64,000 bases of DNA from Rhodospirillales bacterium (GTDB lineage Bacteria > Pseudomonadota > Alphaproteobacteria > UBA828): assembly GCA_028818855.1 (NCBI GenBank), contig JAPPMY010000204.1, forward strand, positions 42,182-106,181, in the 5' to 3' direction. Under the pieces are notes generated by a model. It saw nothing but the letters and a program-made list of their open reading frames with translations. It was not told where the DNA came from and did no database searches. The stretch's first letter is position 1. Every line of letters begins with the position of its first letter. Shown here piece by piece: positions 27,580-38,312 of this stretch. The translations under genes were made by a program, and so were the position numbers.

Positions 27580-28723
27580 GAACGCCTGCGCCCAACCCTC
27601 CCATTCTCCTCGCAGCAGGCGGAACTGGCGGCCACGTGTTTCCGGCCGAAGCCCTCGCGGCTGAGCTGGAAGCGCGTGGCCGCCGTCTTGTTCTCATGAC
27701 GGATCGGAGGGGCGCCGCCTTCGGCGACGTTCTGGGGCGCATCGAACGACACGCCATCCCGTCGCGGAGCCCGAGCGTGCGGGGCCCGGTGGCGCGGATC
27801 ATTGCCGTCCTCGGGCTCGCGCGCGCGGTCATGCAGGCATCGCGCCTGCTGCGCCGGATTCGCCCGGCTGCCGCGGTGGGCTTCGGCGGCTATCCGTCGG
27901 TGCCGCCGCTGGTGGCGAGCGGGCGGCTCGGCATTCCGAGCGTGCTGCACGAGCAGAACGCCGTGCTCGGCCGCGCCAACCGGATGCTCGCCCGCCGCGC
28001 GTCCGCGATCGCCACCTCCTTCCCCGAGACCGAGCGCATTCCCGAGAGCCGCGCGGGCCTCGTCACCCATGTGGGCAACCCGGTGCGCGCCGCCATCGCG
28101 GCGCTCTGCGGCACGCAGTACGACCCGCCCGCGGCGGACGGGCCGTTCCGCCTCCTGGTCACGGGCGGGAGCCAGGGTGCCCGCGTCTTCGCCGACTTCG
28201 TGCCGGCGGCCGTGGCGGCGCTGCCCGAACCTCTCCGGCGGCGGCTCCGGGTGAGCCAGCAGTGCCGGCCCGAGGACCTGGCGGCGGTCGAGCGCGCCTA
28301 CGCCGAGGCAGGCGTGGCGGCGCGGCTCGCGCCCTTCTTCGAGGACATGCCGGCGCGGCTCGGCGAGGCGCACCTCGTGATCTGCCGGGCCGGCGCATCG
28401 ACCATCGCCGAGCTTGCGGCGGCCGGGCGCCCGGCGATCCTGGTGCCGCTCCCCATCGCTGCGGACGATCACCAGAGCGCTAACGGGCGGGCCCTGGTCG
28501 CGGCAGGCGCTGCGGTCATGATCGCGCAGCCGTCGTTCACGGCGGACCGGCTCGCCCGGGAGCTAGAGGCGCTCGTGGCCGAGCCCGCCCGGCTCGCGGC
28601 GCGGGCCGCCGCTGCGGGCGGTCTCGCCCGGCCCGATGCGGCGCGCGCGCTGGCGGACGTCGTCGAGGGCCTGATCGGCGGCCCGGCTCACGTGCCCGCA
28701 GCGGCGGGCGTGGAGGGCGCGGC

Positions 28724-28727
<4 letters not shown>
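27576..28727 (+). CDS. murG: UDP-GlcNAc:lipid I N-acetylglucosaminyltransferase
   Basis: MurG adds GlcNAc to lipid I at the cytoplasmic face, giving lipid II. The 383-residue protein shows the N-terminal [16 protein letters not shown] loop, [10 protein letters not shown], the [12 protein letters not shown] motif, VTGGSQGAR, and the UDP-binding [24 protein letters not shown] segment with the HQSANGRAL contact loop. The start is a TTG overlapping the ftsW TGA (TTGA), supported by GGAGAAGGA about ten bases upstream. Its stop overlaps murC. Confidence 0.95.
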
Positions 28728-30165
<1,438 letters not shown>

Positions 30166-30169
<4 letters not shown>

Positions 30170-31128
30170 TGGCGAGCAGCGAAACGGCCGGCTGGGTCGA
30201 TCGCCTCCCCCGGGTTCGCGGCCGCTATGCGTTCGACGTGGACCTCTCCCGGACGGTCTGGTTCCGCGCCGGCGGGCGCGCCGATGTCGTGTTCCGCCCG
30301 GCCGATGTCGACGACCTCGCGCACTTCCTCGCCTCTCGCCCCGCCGACGTGCCGGTGACCGTGGTCGGCCTCGGCTCGAATCTTCTGGTTCGCGACGGCG
30401 GCGTGGAAGGCGTCGTGGTTCGCCTGCGGCAGGGCTTTCGCGACGTGCGCGTGCGCTGGGAGGGCGAGCGCGCGCTGGTGGACGTCGGCGCCGGCGCCCT
30501 CGACATGAACGTGGCCCGCCACTGCCGCGACCAGGGCGTCGACGGACTGGCCTTCCTCAGCGGCATTCCCGGCACCATCGGCGGCGCGCTCCGCATGAAT
30601 GCGGGCGCCTACGGCCACGAGATGGCCGACGTCGTCGTCGAGGTGCGGGCGCTCGACGGCGACGGCGCCATGCACACGCTGGCGGCCAACGCGCTGGGAT
30701 ACGCCTATCGCCACTCGTCGGTCCCGGACGGCTGGATCCTCGTCTCCGCCGTGCTCGCCGGGCGCCGCGGAGAGCCCGCCGCCATCACCCGTCACATGGA
30801 AGAGATCAACGCCGCGCGGGAAGCGAGCCAGCCGATTCGCGCCCGTACCGGCGGCAGCACCTTCACCAACCCCGAAGGCCGCAAGGCGTGGGAGCTGATC
30901 GACGACGCCGGCTGCCGCGGCCTCGCCCGGGGCGGTGCCCGGATCTCCGAGCAGCACTGCAACTTCATCGTCAATGCCGGCGGTGCCACGGCGTCCGACA
31001 TCGAGGGGCTCGCCGAGGAGGTTCGCCGCCGGGTCGAGCAGAAGTCCGGCCACTCGCTCACGTGGGAGATCCGCAGGATCGGCCGGCACCGGCGCTGGCC
31101 GGAGGAGAGCGGGGAGGGCGAGGCATGA
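30166..31128 (+). CDS. murB: UDP-N-acetylenolpyruvoylglucosamine reductase
   Basis: MurB is the FAD enzyme that reduces enolpyruvyl-UDP-GlcNAc to UDP-MurNAc. The 320-residue protein has the FAD loop [34 protein letters not shown], the YRHSSVP segment, [10 protein letters not shown] with the proton-donating serine, the [23 protein letters not shown]-terminal active-site strand, and no extra type I domain, as in type II enzymes. It sits in four-base overlaps with murC and ddl. Confidence 0.96.
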
Positions 31129-32045
31129 GTGTCGCGGGCAGGCACGTCGCCGTGCTGAAGGGCGGCTGGTCCGCCGAGCGCGAGGTCTCGCTCGTCTCCG
31201 GCGCAGCCGTCGAGCGCGCGCTGGCCGCCGGCGGCTACCGCGTGACCGGCATCGACGTGGATCGCGGCCTGGCCGCGACGCTGGCGGAGGTCCGGCCGGA
31301 CGTGGTGTTCAACGCGCTGCACGGCTCCATCGGCGAGGACGGATGCGTGCAAGGGCTGCTCGAGGTCATGGGCCTGCCCTACACCCATTCGGGCGTGCTC
31401 GCCTCGGCGCTGGCAATGGACAAGCCCGCGGCGAAGCAGCTCTTCGCCGACGCAGGGCTCACCTGCCCCGAGGGGCGCGTGATGCGCCGCACCGACGTCG
31501 CCGCCGGCGCCGCGGGCGAGCCGCCTTACGTCATCAAGCCGCTCGACCAGGGCTCGAGCGTGGGCGTCCATCTGGTCTTCAGCGGCGACAACGCGGTGCT
31601 GCAGAACGGCGACTGGCCCTTTGGCGACCAGGTGCTCGTCGAGCGCTACATCCCGGGGCGCGAGATCCAGGTCGCGGTGATGGGGGAACGCGCGCTCGGC
31701 GCCATCGAGATCAGGCCCAAGGGCCGCTTCTACGACTACGAGGCCAAGTACACCGAGGGGCGCGCCGACCACTACATGCCGGCCCCCATCCACCCGAAGG
31801 CCTACGCCGAGGCCCTGGAGATCGCGCTCACAGCCCACCGCGCGCTCGGCTGCCGCGGCGTGAGCCGCGCCGACCTCCGCTACGACGACACGGAAGGCGA
31901 GCCTGGCCGGTTCTACCTGCTCGAAATCAATACCCAGCCGGGCATGACGCCGCTGTCGCTGGTGCCCGAGATCGCCGCCGACGCCGGCATCAGCTTCGAG
32001 GAGCTGGTCTGCTGGCTCGTGGAGAACGCCGCATGCGACAGCTGA
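31125..32045 (+). CDS. ddl: D-alanine:D-alanine ligase
   Basis: Ddl makes the D-Ala-D-Ala dipeptide used by MurF. The 306-residue ATP-grasp enzyme shows GGWSAEREVSLVSG, NALHGSIGEDGCVQG, the YTHSGVLASALAMDK motif, KPLDQGSSVGV in the ATP-binding lid, RPKGRFYDYEAKYTEG, and the metal-binding EINTQPGMTP. It overlaps murB by four bases and ftsQ by 13. The position between murB and ftsQ is the usual one in alphaproteobacteria. Confidence 0.96.
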   Translation: MSVAGRHVAVLKGGWSAEREVSLVSGAAVERALAAGGYRVTGIDVDRGLAATLAEVRPDVVFNALHGSIGEDGCVQGLLEVMGLPYTHSGVLASALAMDKPAAKQLFADAGLTCPEGRVMRRTDVAAGAAGEPPYVIKPLDQGSSVGVHLVFSGDNAVLQNGDWPFGDQVLVERYIPGREIQVAVMGERALGAIEIRPKGRFYDYEAKYTEGRADHYMPAPIHPKAYAEALEIALTAHRALGCRGVSRADLRYDDTEGEPGRFYLLEINTQPGMTPLSLVPEIAADAGISFEELVCWLVENAACDS

Positions 32046-32878
32046 GCCTCTTTGGAACGCGGAAGGAGGAGGCGCGGCCCGCGCCGCGCCGGAGCGTGTC
32101 GCGCCTCGCCTCGCGGCGTCTGCTCAAGTGGGCGGCCATCACGCTGGCCGGCGGCGGCATCATCGCCGGGGCGATCTGGGTGATCCAGCCCGGCACGCTC
32201 AAGGGCATCGCAGACGAGATCGGCGCGGGCTTCGTGGCTGCGACGGTGAATGCGGGGATGACGGTGCAGCGCATCCACACCGAGGGGCAAGGCCGGACGC
32301 CGCCCAAGGCGGTCCACGCCGCCGTCGGGGTCGAGCTCGGCACGCCCATCTTCGACGTCGATCTCGATGCCGCGCGCGAGCGGGTCCAGGCAATCGGTTG
32401 GGTCGAAAGCGCGACCGTCGAGCGGCATCTGCCGTCGACCCTCCACGTGCGCATTGTCGAGCGGACTCCGGTGGCGCTCTGGCAACGCAATCAGCGGCTG
32501 GTCATGGTCGACCGCGCCGGCGCGGAGATCGCAGGCGAGACTCTCGACCAATACACGCACCTGCCGGTCATCGTCGGCGACGGCGCTCTCCGCCACATGC
32601 CGACACTGCTCGACGCGATGGCGAGCGATCCAGCGCTGTCGGGCCGCGTCGAGGCGGCCATCTGGATCGGCGGGCGGCGCTGGACCATCCATTTCGACAA
32701 CGGCCTCGAGGCCAAGCTGCCCGAGAGCGACATCGGCTCGGCATGGGCGCGCCTCGTCCGGGAGGTCGGCGACCACAGTCTCCTCGACGGGCCGATCGCG
32801 GTCGTGGACCTGCGCCTCCCCGACCGGACGATCCTCCGCGCGCGGCCGCCCGAGCTGCCGGCCGACGACCGGACATGA
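32033..32878 (+). CDS. ftsQ: Cell division protein FtsQ
   Basis: FtsQ is a bitopic divisome scaffold that binds FtsL and FtsB. The 281-residue protein has a basic cytoplasmic N terminus, one membrane helix (about 33-52), a POTRA domain that starts near MTVQRIHTEGQGRTPPKAV and ends near RIVERTPVALWQ, and a C-terminal beta domain containing YTHLPVIVG. The ATG lies in the ddl 3' end (13-base overlap). It precedes ftsA by 22 bases. Confidence 0.93.
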   Translation: MRQLSLFGTRKEEARPAPRRSVSRLASRRLLKWAAITLAGGGIIAGAIWVIQPGTLKGIADEIGAGFVAATVNAGMTVQRIHTEGQGRTPPKAVHAAVGVELGTPIFDVDLDAARERVQAIGWVESATVERHLPSTLHVRIVERTPVALWQRNQRLVMVDRAGAEIAGETLDQYTHLPVIVGDGALRHMPTLLDAMASDPALSGRVEAAIWIGGRRWTIHFDNGLEAKLPESDIGSAWARLVREVGDHSLLDGPIAVVDLRLPDRTILRARPPELPADDRT

Positions 32879-32900
32879 CGGAACCGGGAGCCCTGATACC

Positions 32901-34160
32901 GTGATCGCAACTCTCGACATCGGCACGACCAAGGTGGCCTGCCTCGTCGCCCATCGCGACGCCGAAGGCACGCTTTCGGTCTCGGGCTGCGGTCAGGAGG
33001 TCGCGGCCGGCATGCACGCGGGCCGGGTCGTCGACATGGTCGCAGCGGAAGAGGCGATCCGCACCGCCGTCCACCGCGCCGAGCGGATGGCCGGCGAGCA
33101 CGTGCGCAGCGTCTTCGTCGGCACCTCCGGCGGCGCGCCCAACTCGCGCTTCGCGGAGGTCGAGGTCGACGTCGGCGGGCGCGAGGTCACGGACCACGAC
33201 ATCCAGCGCGCGTTCGACCAGCTTCAGCCCGCCGGCGAGGGGCACGAGCGCGACATCCTGCACGCCGTGCCTATCGACTACGCCCTCGACGGCGCGCCGG
33301 GGATCAGGGACCCGCGCGGCATGTACGCGGACAGCCTCCTGGTGCGCCTGCACATCGTGAGCGTCGCGAACGGCAGCCTGAGAAACCTGCTCGCCTGCGT
33401 CTCCCGCTGCGATCTGCAGGTCGACGCCCCGGTGGCCGCCGCCTACGCCTCGGGCCTCGCCTGCCTGGTCTCCGACGAGATCGATCTCGGCGCGACCTGC
33501 ATCGACATCGGCGGCGGCACCACCAAGCTCGCCATCTTCGTCGGCGGCAACCTGCTGTGGACGGAGACGCTGCCCATCGGCGGCGATCACGTCACCAACG
33601 ACATCGCGCAGGGCCTCTCCACGCCGATCGCGAGCGCGGAGCGCATGAAGCGGCTCCACGGGAGCCCGGCGGACGAAGCGGCCGACGCCGAAGAGAGCAT
33701 CGAGGTGCCGGAGATCGGGCCCGACAACGGCCACGCCGGTGCGACCCACCAGGTGCCGCGCTCGATGCTGACCCGGATCGTGCGCGCACGCCTGGAAGAG
33801 ATCTTCGAGCTCGCCCGCGCGCGCGTCGAGGCGAGCAGGCTCGACAAGTGGTCGGGCAACCGTGTCGTCATCAGCGGCGGCGCGAGCCAGACCGCCGAGA
33901 TCGCCGGCCTCGCCGGCCGCATCCTCGACAAGCAGGTCCGGCTCGCCCGCCCGCTCTGGCTCCCCGGTCTGGCGCAGGCCGTCTCGGGGCCTGAGTTCGC
34001 AACCAGCGCCGGCCTGCTCGTCTACGCGGCGCGCAAGCACGTGGAGCCCTGGGCTGCGCCCGCGCGCGACGCCGCCGCCGGGCCCGTCACCAACGCCCTG
34101 TCCCGTTTCGGCCACTGGCTGCGGGGCAACTTCTGGGAACACACAGATCAACGCACATAG
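32901..34160 (+). CDS. ftsA: Cell division protein FtsA
   Basis: FtsA is the actin-like ATPase that anchors FtsZ to the membrane and signals to the divisome. The 419-residue protein has phosphate-1 motif DIGTTKVACL at its N terminus, the SHS2 (1C) region with VFVGTSGGAP, phosphate-2 CIDIGGGTTKLAIF, and the adenosine loop VISGGASQTAEIAGLA. The C-terminal FGHWLRGNFW looks like the amphipathic membrane-targeting helix. The start is GTG at 32901. It lies 15 bases before ftsZ. Confidence 0.95.
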   Translation: MIATLDIGTTKVACLVAHRDAEGTLSVSGCGQEVAAGMHAGRVVDMVAAEEAIRTAVHRAERMAGEHVRSVFVGTSGGAPNSRFAEVEVDVGGREVTDHDIQRAFDQLQPAGEGHERDILHAVPIDYALDGAPGIRDPRGMYADSLLVRLHIVSVANGSLRNLLACVSRCDLQVDAPVAAAYASGLACLVSDEIDLGATCIDIGGGTTKLAIFVGGNLLWTETLPIGGDHVTNDIAQGLSTPIASAERMKRLHGSPADEAADAEESIEVPEIGPDNGHAGATHQVPRSMLTRIVRARLEEIFELARARVEASRLDKWSGNRVVISGGASQTAEIAGLAGRILDKQVRLARPLWLPGLAQAVSGPEFATSAGLLVYAARKHVEPWAAPARDAAAGPVTNALSRFGHWLRGNFWEHTDQRT

Positions 34161-34175
34161 GTAGAGGAGGACACC

Positions 34176-36089
34176 ATGACCATCGATTTCATGCCGGAGC
34201 GCGAACCGGAAAACAGACCGCGCATCACGGTCTTCGGTGTCGGCGGTGCCGGCAGCAATGCCGTCAACAACATGATCGCCGGCGATCTGGAGGGCGTCGA
34301 GTTCGTCGTCGCCAATACCGACGCGCAGTCTCTCTTCCAGTCGCTGTGCGAGCATCGGGTGCGTCTCGGTGTCAACATCACCCAGGGACTGGGCGCCGGC
34401 GCCCGCGCCGACATCGGCAAAGTGGCCGCGGAGGAAGCCCTCGGCGACATCCAGAGCTATCTCGAGGGGAACAACATGGTGTTCATCGCCGCCGGCATGG
34501 GCGGCGGCACCGGAACCGGCGCGGTGCCGGTGATCGCCCGCGAGGCCCGCGAGCAGGGCATCCTCACGGTGGGCGTCGTCACCAAGCCGTTCGACTTCGA
34601 GGGATCCCAGCGCATGCGGATCGCGGAGCGCGGCATTCAGGAGCTCCACCAGTACGTGGACACGCTGATCGTCATCCCGAATCAGAACCTGTTCCGCGTG
34701 GCCAGCGAAGAGACCACCTTCGCGGACGCCTTCGGCATGGCGGACGACGTGCTTCATGCCGGTGTGCGCGGCGTGACCGACCTGATGGTCAGCCCCGGCC
34801 TCATCAACCTCGACTTCGCCGACATCCGCACGGTGATGGGCACCATGGGCAAGGCGATGATGGGCACCGGCGAGGCCGAAGGCGAGAACCGGGCCATGAA
34901 CGCGGCCGAGGCGGCGATCAACAACCCGCTGCTCGACAACGCGTCGATCGAGGGGGCGCGCGGCGTCCTGATCAACGTGACCGGCGGCACCGACGTCACG
35001 CTCCACGAGGTGGACGCGGCGGCCACGCGCATCTGCAAGCAGGTGCACGAGGAAGCCACCATCATCTTCGGAACCAGCCTCGATCAGAAGATGGACGGTC
35101 ACATGCGTGTCGCCGTGATCGCCACCGGCATCGATTCGGACGAGGTTCGCGCGCCGGTGCCCGAGACCACCGACAACATCCACGTCCTCGGCTTCTCCGA
35201 CCGCAAGGGGACGAGCGGCAGCGGTGCGATGGCGTCGGCGGAGTCCGAGAAGGAAGCAGTCGAATCCGTGGTGGCTCCGTCCTCCGCCGCCACCGGGACC
35301 GACGATTCGGACATCGTCATCCCCGTCGCGGAAACCGTTGCCGAATCCGCTGCAGCCACAGGCGGCGTCGGCAAGCAGCCCGCTCCGCCGGCTTCCACGA
35401 CGCCGCGTCCGTCGGCCTCCCCGAGCGCGCAGACACCTGCGGCGGCCGAGCCGCGGGCCAGACAGGAGCACAGGGCGGTGGCGGCGAGCGCCTCCGGCGG
35501 CGTCGCCGCCCGGGCGACTGTCGCAAGCCCGGAGGCGAGGGCCGGGCGGCCGTCGGCGCGTCACTCTGCGCCTTCGGCCAAGGCGCCCGAAGCCAGGGCA
35601 CCCGAAGCCAGGAGGCCAGAATCCAGGGCACCCGAGGCCCGGACGCCCGAGAGCAGGCAGCCTGCGCGGAAGGTCGCGCCGCCGGTCGAGCGTCCGGCGC
35701 CCCCGTCCCGGCGCACGGGTGCAAGCGATGCGCCGCCGCCCAGCAGGCCCTCGCTCTTCGAGCGGATGACCGGCACCGGGCGGGCGCGCCGCAACGTCTC
35801 CAACGGTGAGATGCCTCCCGCCCGCACGGAGCAGCGCCCGCGGCAGCCGGCTGAGGCGAAGCCCGACGCGCAGCAGGCGAGCGGCCCGAAGGCCAGCCTC
35901 CGCTCTGACGCAGGCCCGCGCTCCCCGGCGGCGCCGGCGCCCGGCACCGGCGCAGCCAAGGCACCGGCGCCGGCAACGGCGAAAGCGCCCGAGCCCTTCC
36001 TCGACGGGTTTTCGCCCTCCAACAGGGCGCCCGGCGGCACGGAGGACCCGCTGGACATCCCGGCGTTTCTCCGCCGCCAAGCCAACTGA
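34176..36089 (+). CDS. ftsZ: Cell division GTPase FtsZ with a very long C-terminal linker
   Basis: FtsZ is the tubulin homologue that forms the Z ring. The 637-residue protein has a normal GTPase core (residues about 1-320) with [13 protein letters not shown], the tubulin signature GGGTGTG (about 108) and the T7 loop [12 protein letters not shown] linker of some 300 residues follows, rich in Ala, Pro, Ser and Arg, with near-tandem APEAR / PESR units at about 468-490. It ends in the conserved [11 protein letters not shown] peptide that binds FtsA and other partners. A strong GAGGAGG ribosome binding site precedes the ATG. It closes the dcw run before lpxC. Confidence 0.97.
   Translation: MTIDFMPEREPENRPRITVFGVGGAGSNAVNNMIAGDLEGVEFVVANTDAQSLFQSLCEHRVRLGVNITQGLGAGARADIGKVAAEEALGDIQSYLEGNNMVFIAAGMGGGTGTGAVPVIAREAREQGILTVGVVTKPFDFEGSQRMRIAERGIQELHQYVDTLIVIPNQNLFRVASEETTFADAFGMADDVLHAGVRGVTDLMVSPGLINLDFADIRTVMGTMGKAMMGTGEAEGENRAMNAAEAAINNPLLDNASIEGARGVLINVTGGTDVTLHEVDAAATRICKQVHEEATIIFGTSLDQKMDGHMRVAVIATGIDSDEVRAPVPETTDNIHVLGFSDRKGTSGSGAMASAESEKEAVESVVAPSSAATGTDDSDIVIPVAETVAESAAATGGVGKQPAPPASTTPRPSASPSAQTPAAAEPRARQEHRAVAASASGGVAARATVASPEARAGRPSARHSAPSAKAPEARAPEARRPESRAPEARTPESRQPARKVAPPVERPAPPSRRTGASDAPPPSRPSLFERMTGTGRARRNVSNGEMPPARTEQRPRQPAEAKPDAQQASGPKASLRSDAGPRSPAAPAPGTGAAKAPAPATAKAPEPFLDGFSPSNRAPGGTEDPLDIPAFLRRQAN
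35583..35660 (+). repeat. Degenerate pentapeptide repeat in the FtsZ linker
   Basis: This part of ftsZ encodes five to six near copies of a short unit read as [15 protein letters not shown] and TPESR, with the matching DNA reading as cccgaagccagg-like repeats. It alternates acidic and basic residues around prolines. The repeat probably grew by slippage within a disordered linker. Confidence 0.7.
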
Positions 36090-36105
36090 GCGAGGGAAAA
36101 ATTAC

Positions 36106-36123
36106 CGTAACAACTCGTAACAA
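36106..36123. repeat. Two CGTAACAA repeats at a 10-bp period
   Basis: CGTAACAA occurs at 36106-36113 and 36116-36123 in the AT-richer start of the roughly 210-base gap between ftsZ and lpxC. The spacing equals one helical turn, which could suit a regulator binding to one face of the DNA upstream of lpxC. No known motif is recognised. Confidence 0.45.
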
Positions 36124-36301
36124 ACAGTGATTTGCCCGCTAGCGGCGCGTTTGCCAGGATCGTAGCGACTTCGATCGCCGATTTCCTCTGGGGTTCGTCG
36201 GGTCCTGTTGGCAAACGTGCCGCCAGCGGCGGCGCACCCGGCGAGGCGAGGGGCGGCGATCCGGAATGGATGGCCACGGGGCAGCTCGCGTGCGCGCAAC
36301 G

Positions 36302-37216
36302 ATGACTCCGCAACAAACCCTCAAATCGGCCATTCACTGTGCCGGTATCGGCGTACACAGCAACCGCAAGGTGCGCATGGAGCTGCGCCCGGCGCCGCCC
36401 GGCACCGGCATCGTCTTCTGCCGCACCGACCAGCCGGCCGGCTCCCGCCGCACGATCGAGGCCGTCTACGGCAATGTCGTCGATGCCAGGCTCTGCACCG
36501 CCATCGGCAACGGCCATGTTTCGGTGCGGACCATCGAGCACCTGATGGCCGCCTTCGCCGGATGCGGCATCGACAACGCGGCGGTCGAGCTTGATGGTGA
36601 GGAGGTTCCCGTCATGGACGGGAGCGCCGCGCCGTTCGTCTTCCTCATCGAGTGCGCCGGCATCGTCCAGCAGTGCGCCCCCCGGCAGACGATCGAGGTC
36701 CTCAAGCCGATCCATCTCGGCGACGAGGATCGCTACATCAGTATCGCGCCGGCCGAGACGTTCTCGATCCTCTGCGAAATCGATTTCGACCATCCCGCGC
36801 TCGGCCATCAGTCGATCCTCTTCGATCCGGCGCGCACCGGCTTCCGCAGCGAGCTTGCGCGTGCGCGGACGTTCTGCCGGGAATCGGATGTCGAGAGCAT
36901 CCTCGCCGCCGGCATGGGCCGCGGCGGCTCGCTTGAGAACACCGTGGTCATGGGCGACGACGGGCCTCTCAACGAGGAAGGCCTGCGTTACCCGGACGAG
37001 TGCGCGCGGCACAAGGCGCTCGACTGCTTCGGCGATCTTTACCTCGCGGGCGCGCCGATCCTCGGCCACGTGCGCTGCCTGCGCTCGGGCCACGGCATGA
37101 ACCACGCGCTGCTCTCCGCCCTCATGGACGACAGGGACGCCTGGCGGCTGGTCGGAGCGGAGCAGGATCCGGGCTTCGGAGACCTGGACCGCGAGCCGGT
37201 CGCCGCCATCGCCTGA
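36302..37216 (+). CDS. lpxC: UDP-3-O-acyl-N-acetylglucosamine deacetylase
   Basis: LpxC is the zinc enzyme that commits UDP-3-O-acyl-GlcNAc to lipid A synthesis. The 304-residue product has the opening QQTLKSAIHCAGIGVHS, the TIEHLMAAF motif with the first zinc histidine, DGSAAPF, ARTF, and the HKALDCFGDLYL segment carrying the second zinc histidine and the zinc aspartate, then SGHGMNHAL with the catalytic histidine. I prefer the ATG at 36302 over 36266, because it gives the family length and the usual start. Located after ftsZ, as in many proteobacteria. Confidence 0.95.
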   Translation: MTPQQTLKSAIHCAGIGVHSNRKVRMELRPAPPGTGIVFCRTDQPAGSRRTIEAVYGNVVDARLCTAIGNGHVSVRTIEHLMAAFAGCGIDNAAVELDGEEVPVMDGSAAPFVFLIECAGIVQQCAPRQTIEVLKPIHLGDEDRYISIAPAETFSILCEIDFDHPALGHQSILFDPARTGFRSELARARTFCRESDVESILAAGMGRGGSLENTVVMGDDGPLNEEGLRYPDECARHKALDCFGDLYLAGAPILGHVRCLRSGHGMNHALLSALMDDRDAWRLVGAEQDPGFGDLDREPVAAIA

Positions 37217-37338
37217 ACCGGCACTGCCCGAGTGGCGGCGCGGTCAGGCCAGTTCAGTTCCCCATATTCGAGAGCCATGCGAGATGCCGGCGCAGCCGCG
37301 GCTCGGGCATCGAGTCGGCGGGCGGTGACGGAATCCCG

Positions 37339-37785
37339 TCAGTAGGTGTTCAGCTTCTCGAGGTTGGTCTTGCGCAGCTCGTCCTCGGTGAGGCCGAGGT
37401 CGTAGGCGGGCGAGAGGATCATCTCGGCGGCGCTCACGGCAATTCGCACGTAGGCGCCCATGCGGGGCCGGTAGGGGCCCCACGCGGCCTCGAAGGCGTC
37501 GTCGAGGGCGGAATCGGCCTCCTCCGGGCGAACGATGGTGGCCCTGCCCGTGACCCGCACCGCCCGGCGCGTGACCACGTCGGTGAAGCAGACCTCGACC
37601 GCGGGGTTGCGGCGCAGGTTGGCGACCGTCCCCGGCGAGCGGATGTGGCCGAAGGCAAGCGTGCGGGAGTCCAGGATCACGAACGTCGCCTTGGGCGAGA
37701 CCGAGGGCGTGCCGTCGCCATTCACCGTCGCCACGGCGCCGGCCGAGTACCGCATGATGAGGGTTTGCATCTCATCGTTCAGCAT
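37339..37785 (-). CDS. Pyridoxamine 5'-phosphate oxidase-fold (flavin-binding split barrel) protein
   Basis: This 148-residue protein has the split-barrel flavin-binding fold: a first strand GAVATVNGDGTPSVSPKATFVIL, TLAFGHIRSPGTVANLRRNPAVEVCF, and RRAVRVTGRATIV. Family members oxidise or reduce small molecules with FMN, F420 or heme, so the specific role is open. The start at 37785 fits a GGAGAAG upstream; the in-frame region before it overlaps the VOC gene. It is the last gene of a leftward operon with a VOC protein, a COG0523 GTPase and an FdhD variant. Confidence 0.85.
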   Translation of the reverse strand: MLNDEMQTLIMRYSAGAVATVNGDGTPSVSPKATFVILDSRTLAFGHIRSPGTVANLRRNPAVEVCFTDVVTRRAVRVTGRATIVRPEEADSALDDAFEAAWGPYRPRMGAYVRIAVSAAEMILSPAYDLGLTEDELRKTNLEKLNTY

Positions 37786-37807
37786 CTCGGCTTCTCCAAC
37801 GGCGCAC

Positions 37808-38275
37808 TCACGGGTTCGGGCCCCAGTCCGGGTCGTCGCTCGGCGCGGCCGGAGTCTCGCCGGCGAGCAGGCCCTTGCCCGGAATATGGTTGATCTCCAG
37901 GCGAATTCCATCCGGGTCCTCGAAGACCACGAAGTAGTAGCCCGGCGCCCACTCCCGCTCCATCGGCCCGCGGTCGATCACGGCGCCCATCGCGCGCAGC
38001 TTCGCCGCCGCCCTGTCCACGTCCTCGCGGGAGCGCGCGCGCAGGCACAGGTGGTGCAGCCCGACGCGGCCCTGCACGAAGCGCTCGCCTTCGTGTTCGG
38101 CAGCCGCGCGCTGCACGCCGAGCGCGGTGCGCCCGCCTACGTGGTAGACGAAGTTGTTGCCGTCGAAGACCTTGTGCATGCCGAGGAAGGGCAGCAGCTC
38201 GCAGTAGAAGGCCCGCGCCTCGTCGAAGCGACTCACAGTGAGCACGACGTGGGCCATGCCGTTGATCTCGATCAT
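37808..38275 (-). CDS. VOC-superfamily (glyoxalase/dioxygenase-fold) protein
   Basis: A 155-residue protein with two beta-alpha-beta-beta-beta units of the vicinal oxygen chelate fold. Candidate metal ligands are the histidine in MAHVVLTVSRFDEA, the histidines in GLHHLCLRA and the glutamate in DPDGIRLEINH. These enzymes include glyoxalase I, dioxygenases and resistance proteins, and the substrate is not determined. It starts 37 bases after the COG0523 GTPase gene and lies 22 before the split-barrel gene. Confidence 0.85.
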   Translation of the reverse strand: MIEINGMAHVVLTVSRFDEARAFYCELLPFLGMHKVFDGNNFVYHVGGRTALGVQRAAAEHEGERFVQGRVGLHHLCLRARSREDVDRAAAKLRAMGAVIDRGPMEREWAPGYYFVVFEDPDGIRLEINHIPGKGLLAGETPAAPSDDPDWGPNP

Positions 38276-38312
38276 CGGGCTCCTCTGAGGCTTCCGAAGC
38301 GGGGTCGACCGG

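Noticed and set aside
35583..35660. CRISPR or intergenic tandem repeat
   Set aside because: The repeat lies in frame in the ftsZ linker and encodes regular peptide units; there are no spacers.
32568..36080. 1170-codon minus-strand reading frame
   Set aside because: Antisense shadow of ftsQ, ftsA and ftsZ, all of which are certain on the plus strand.
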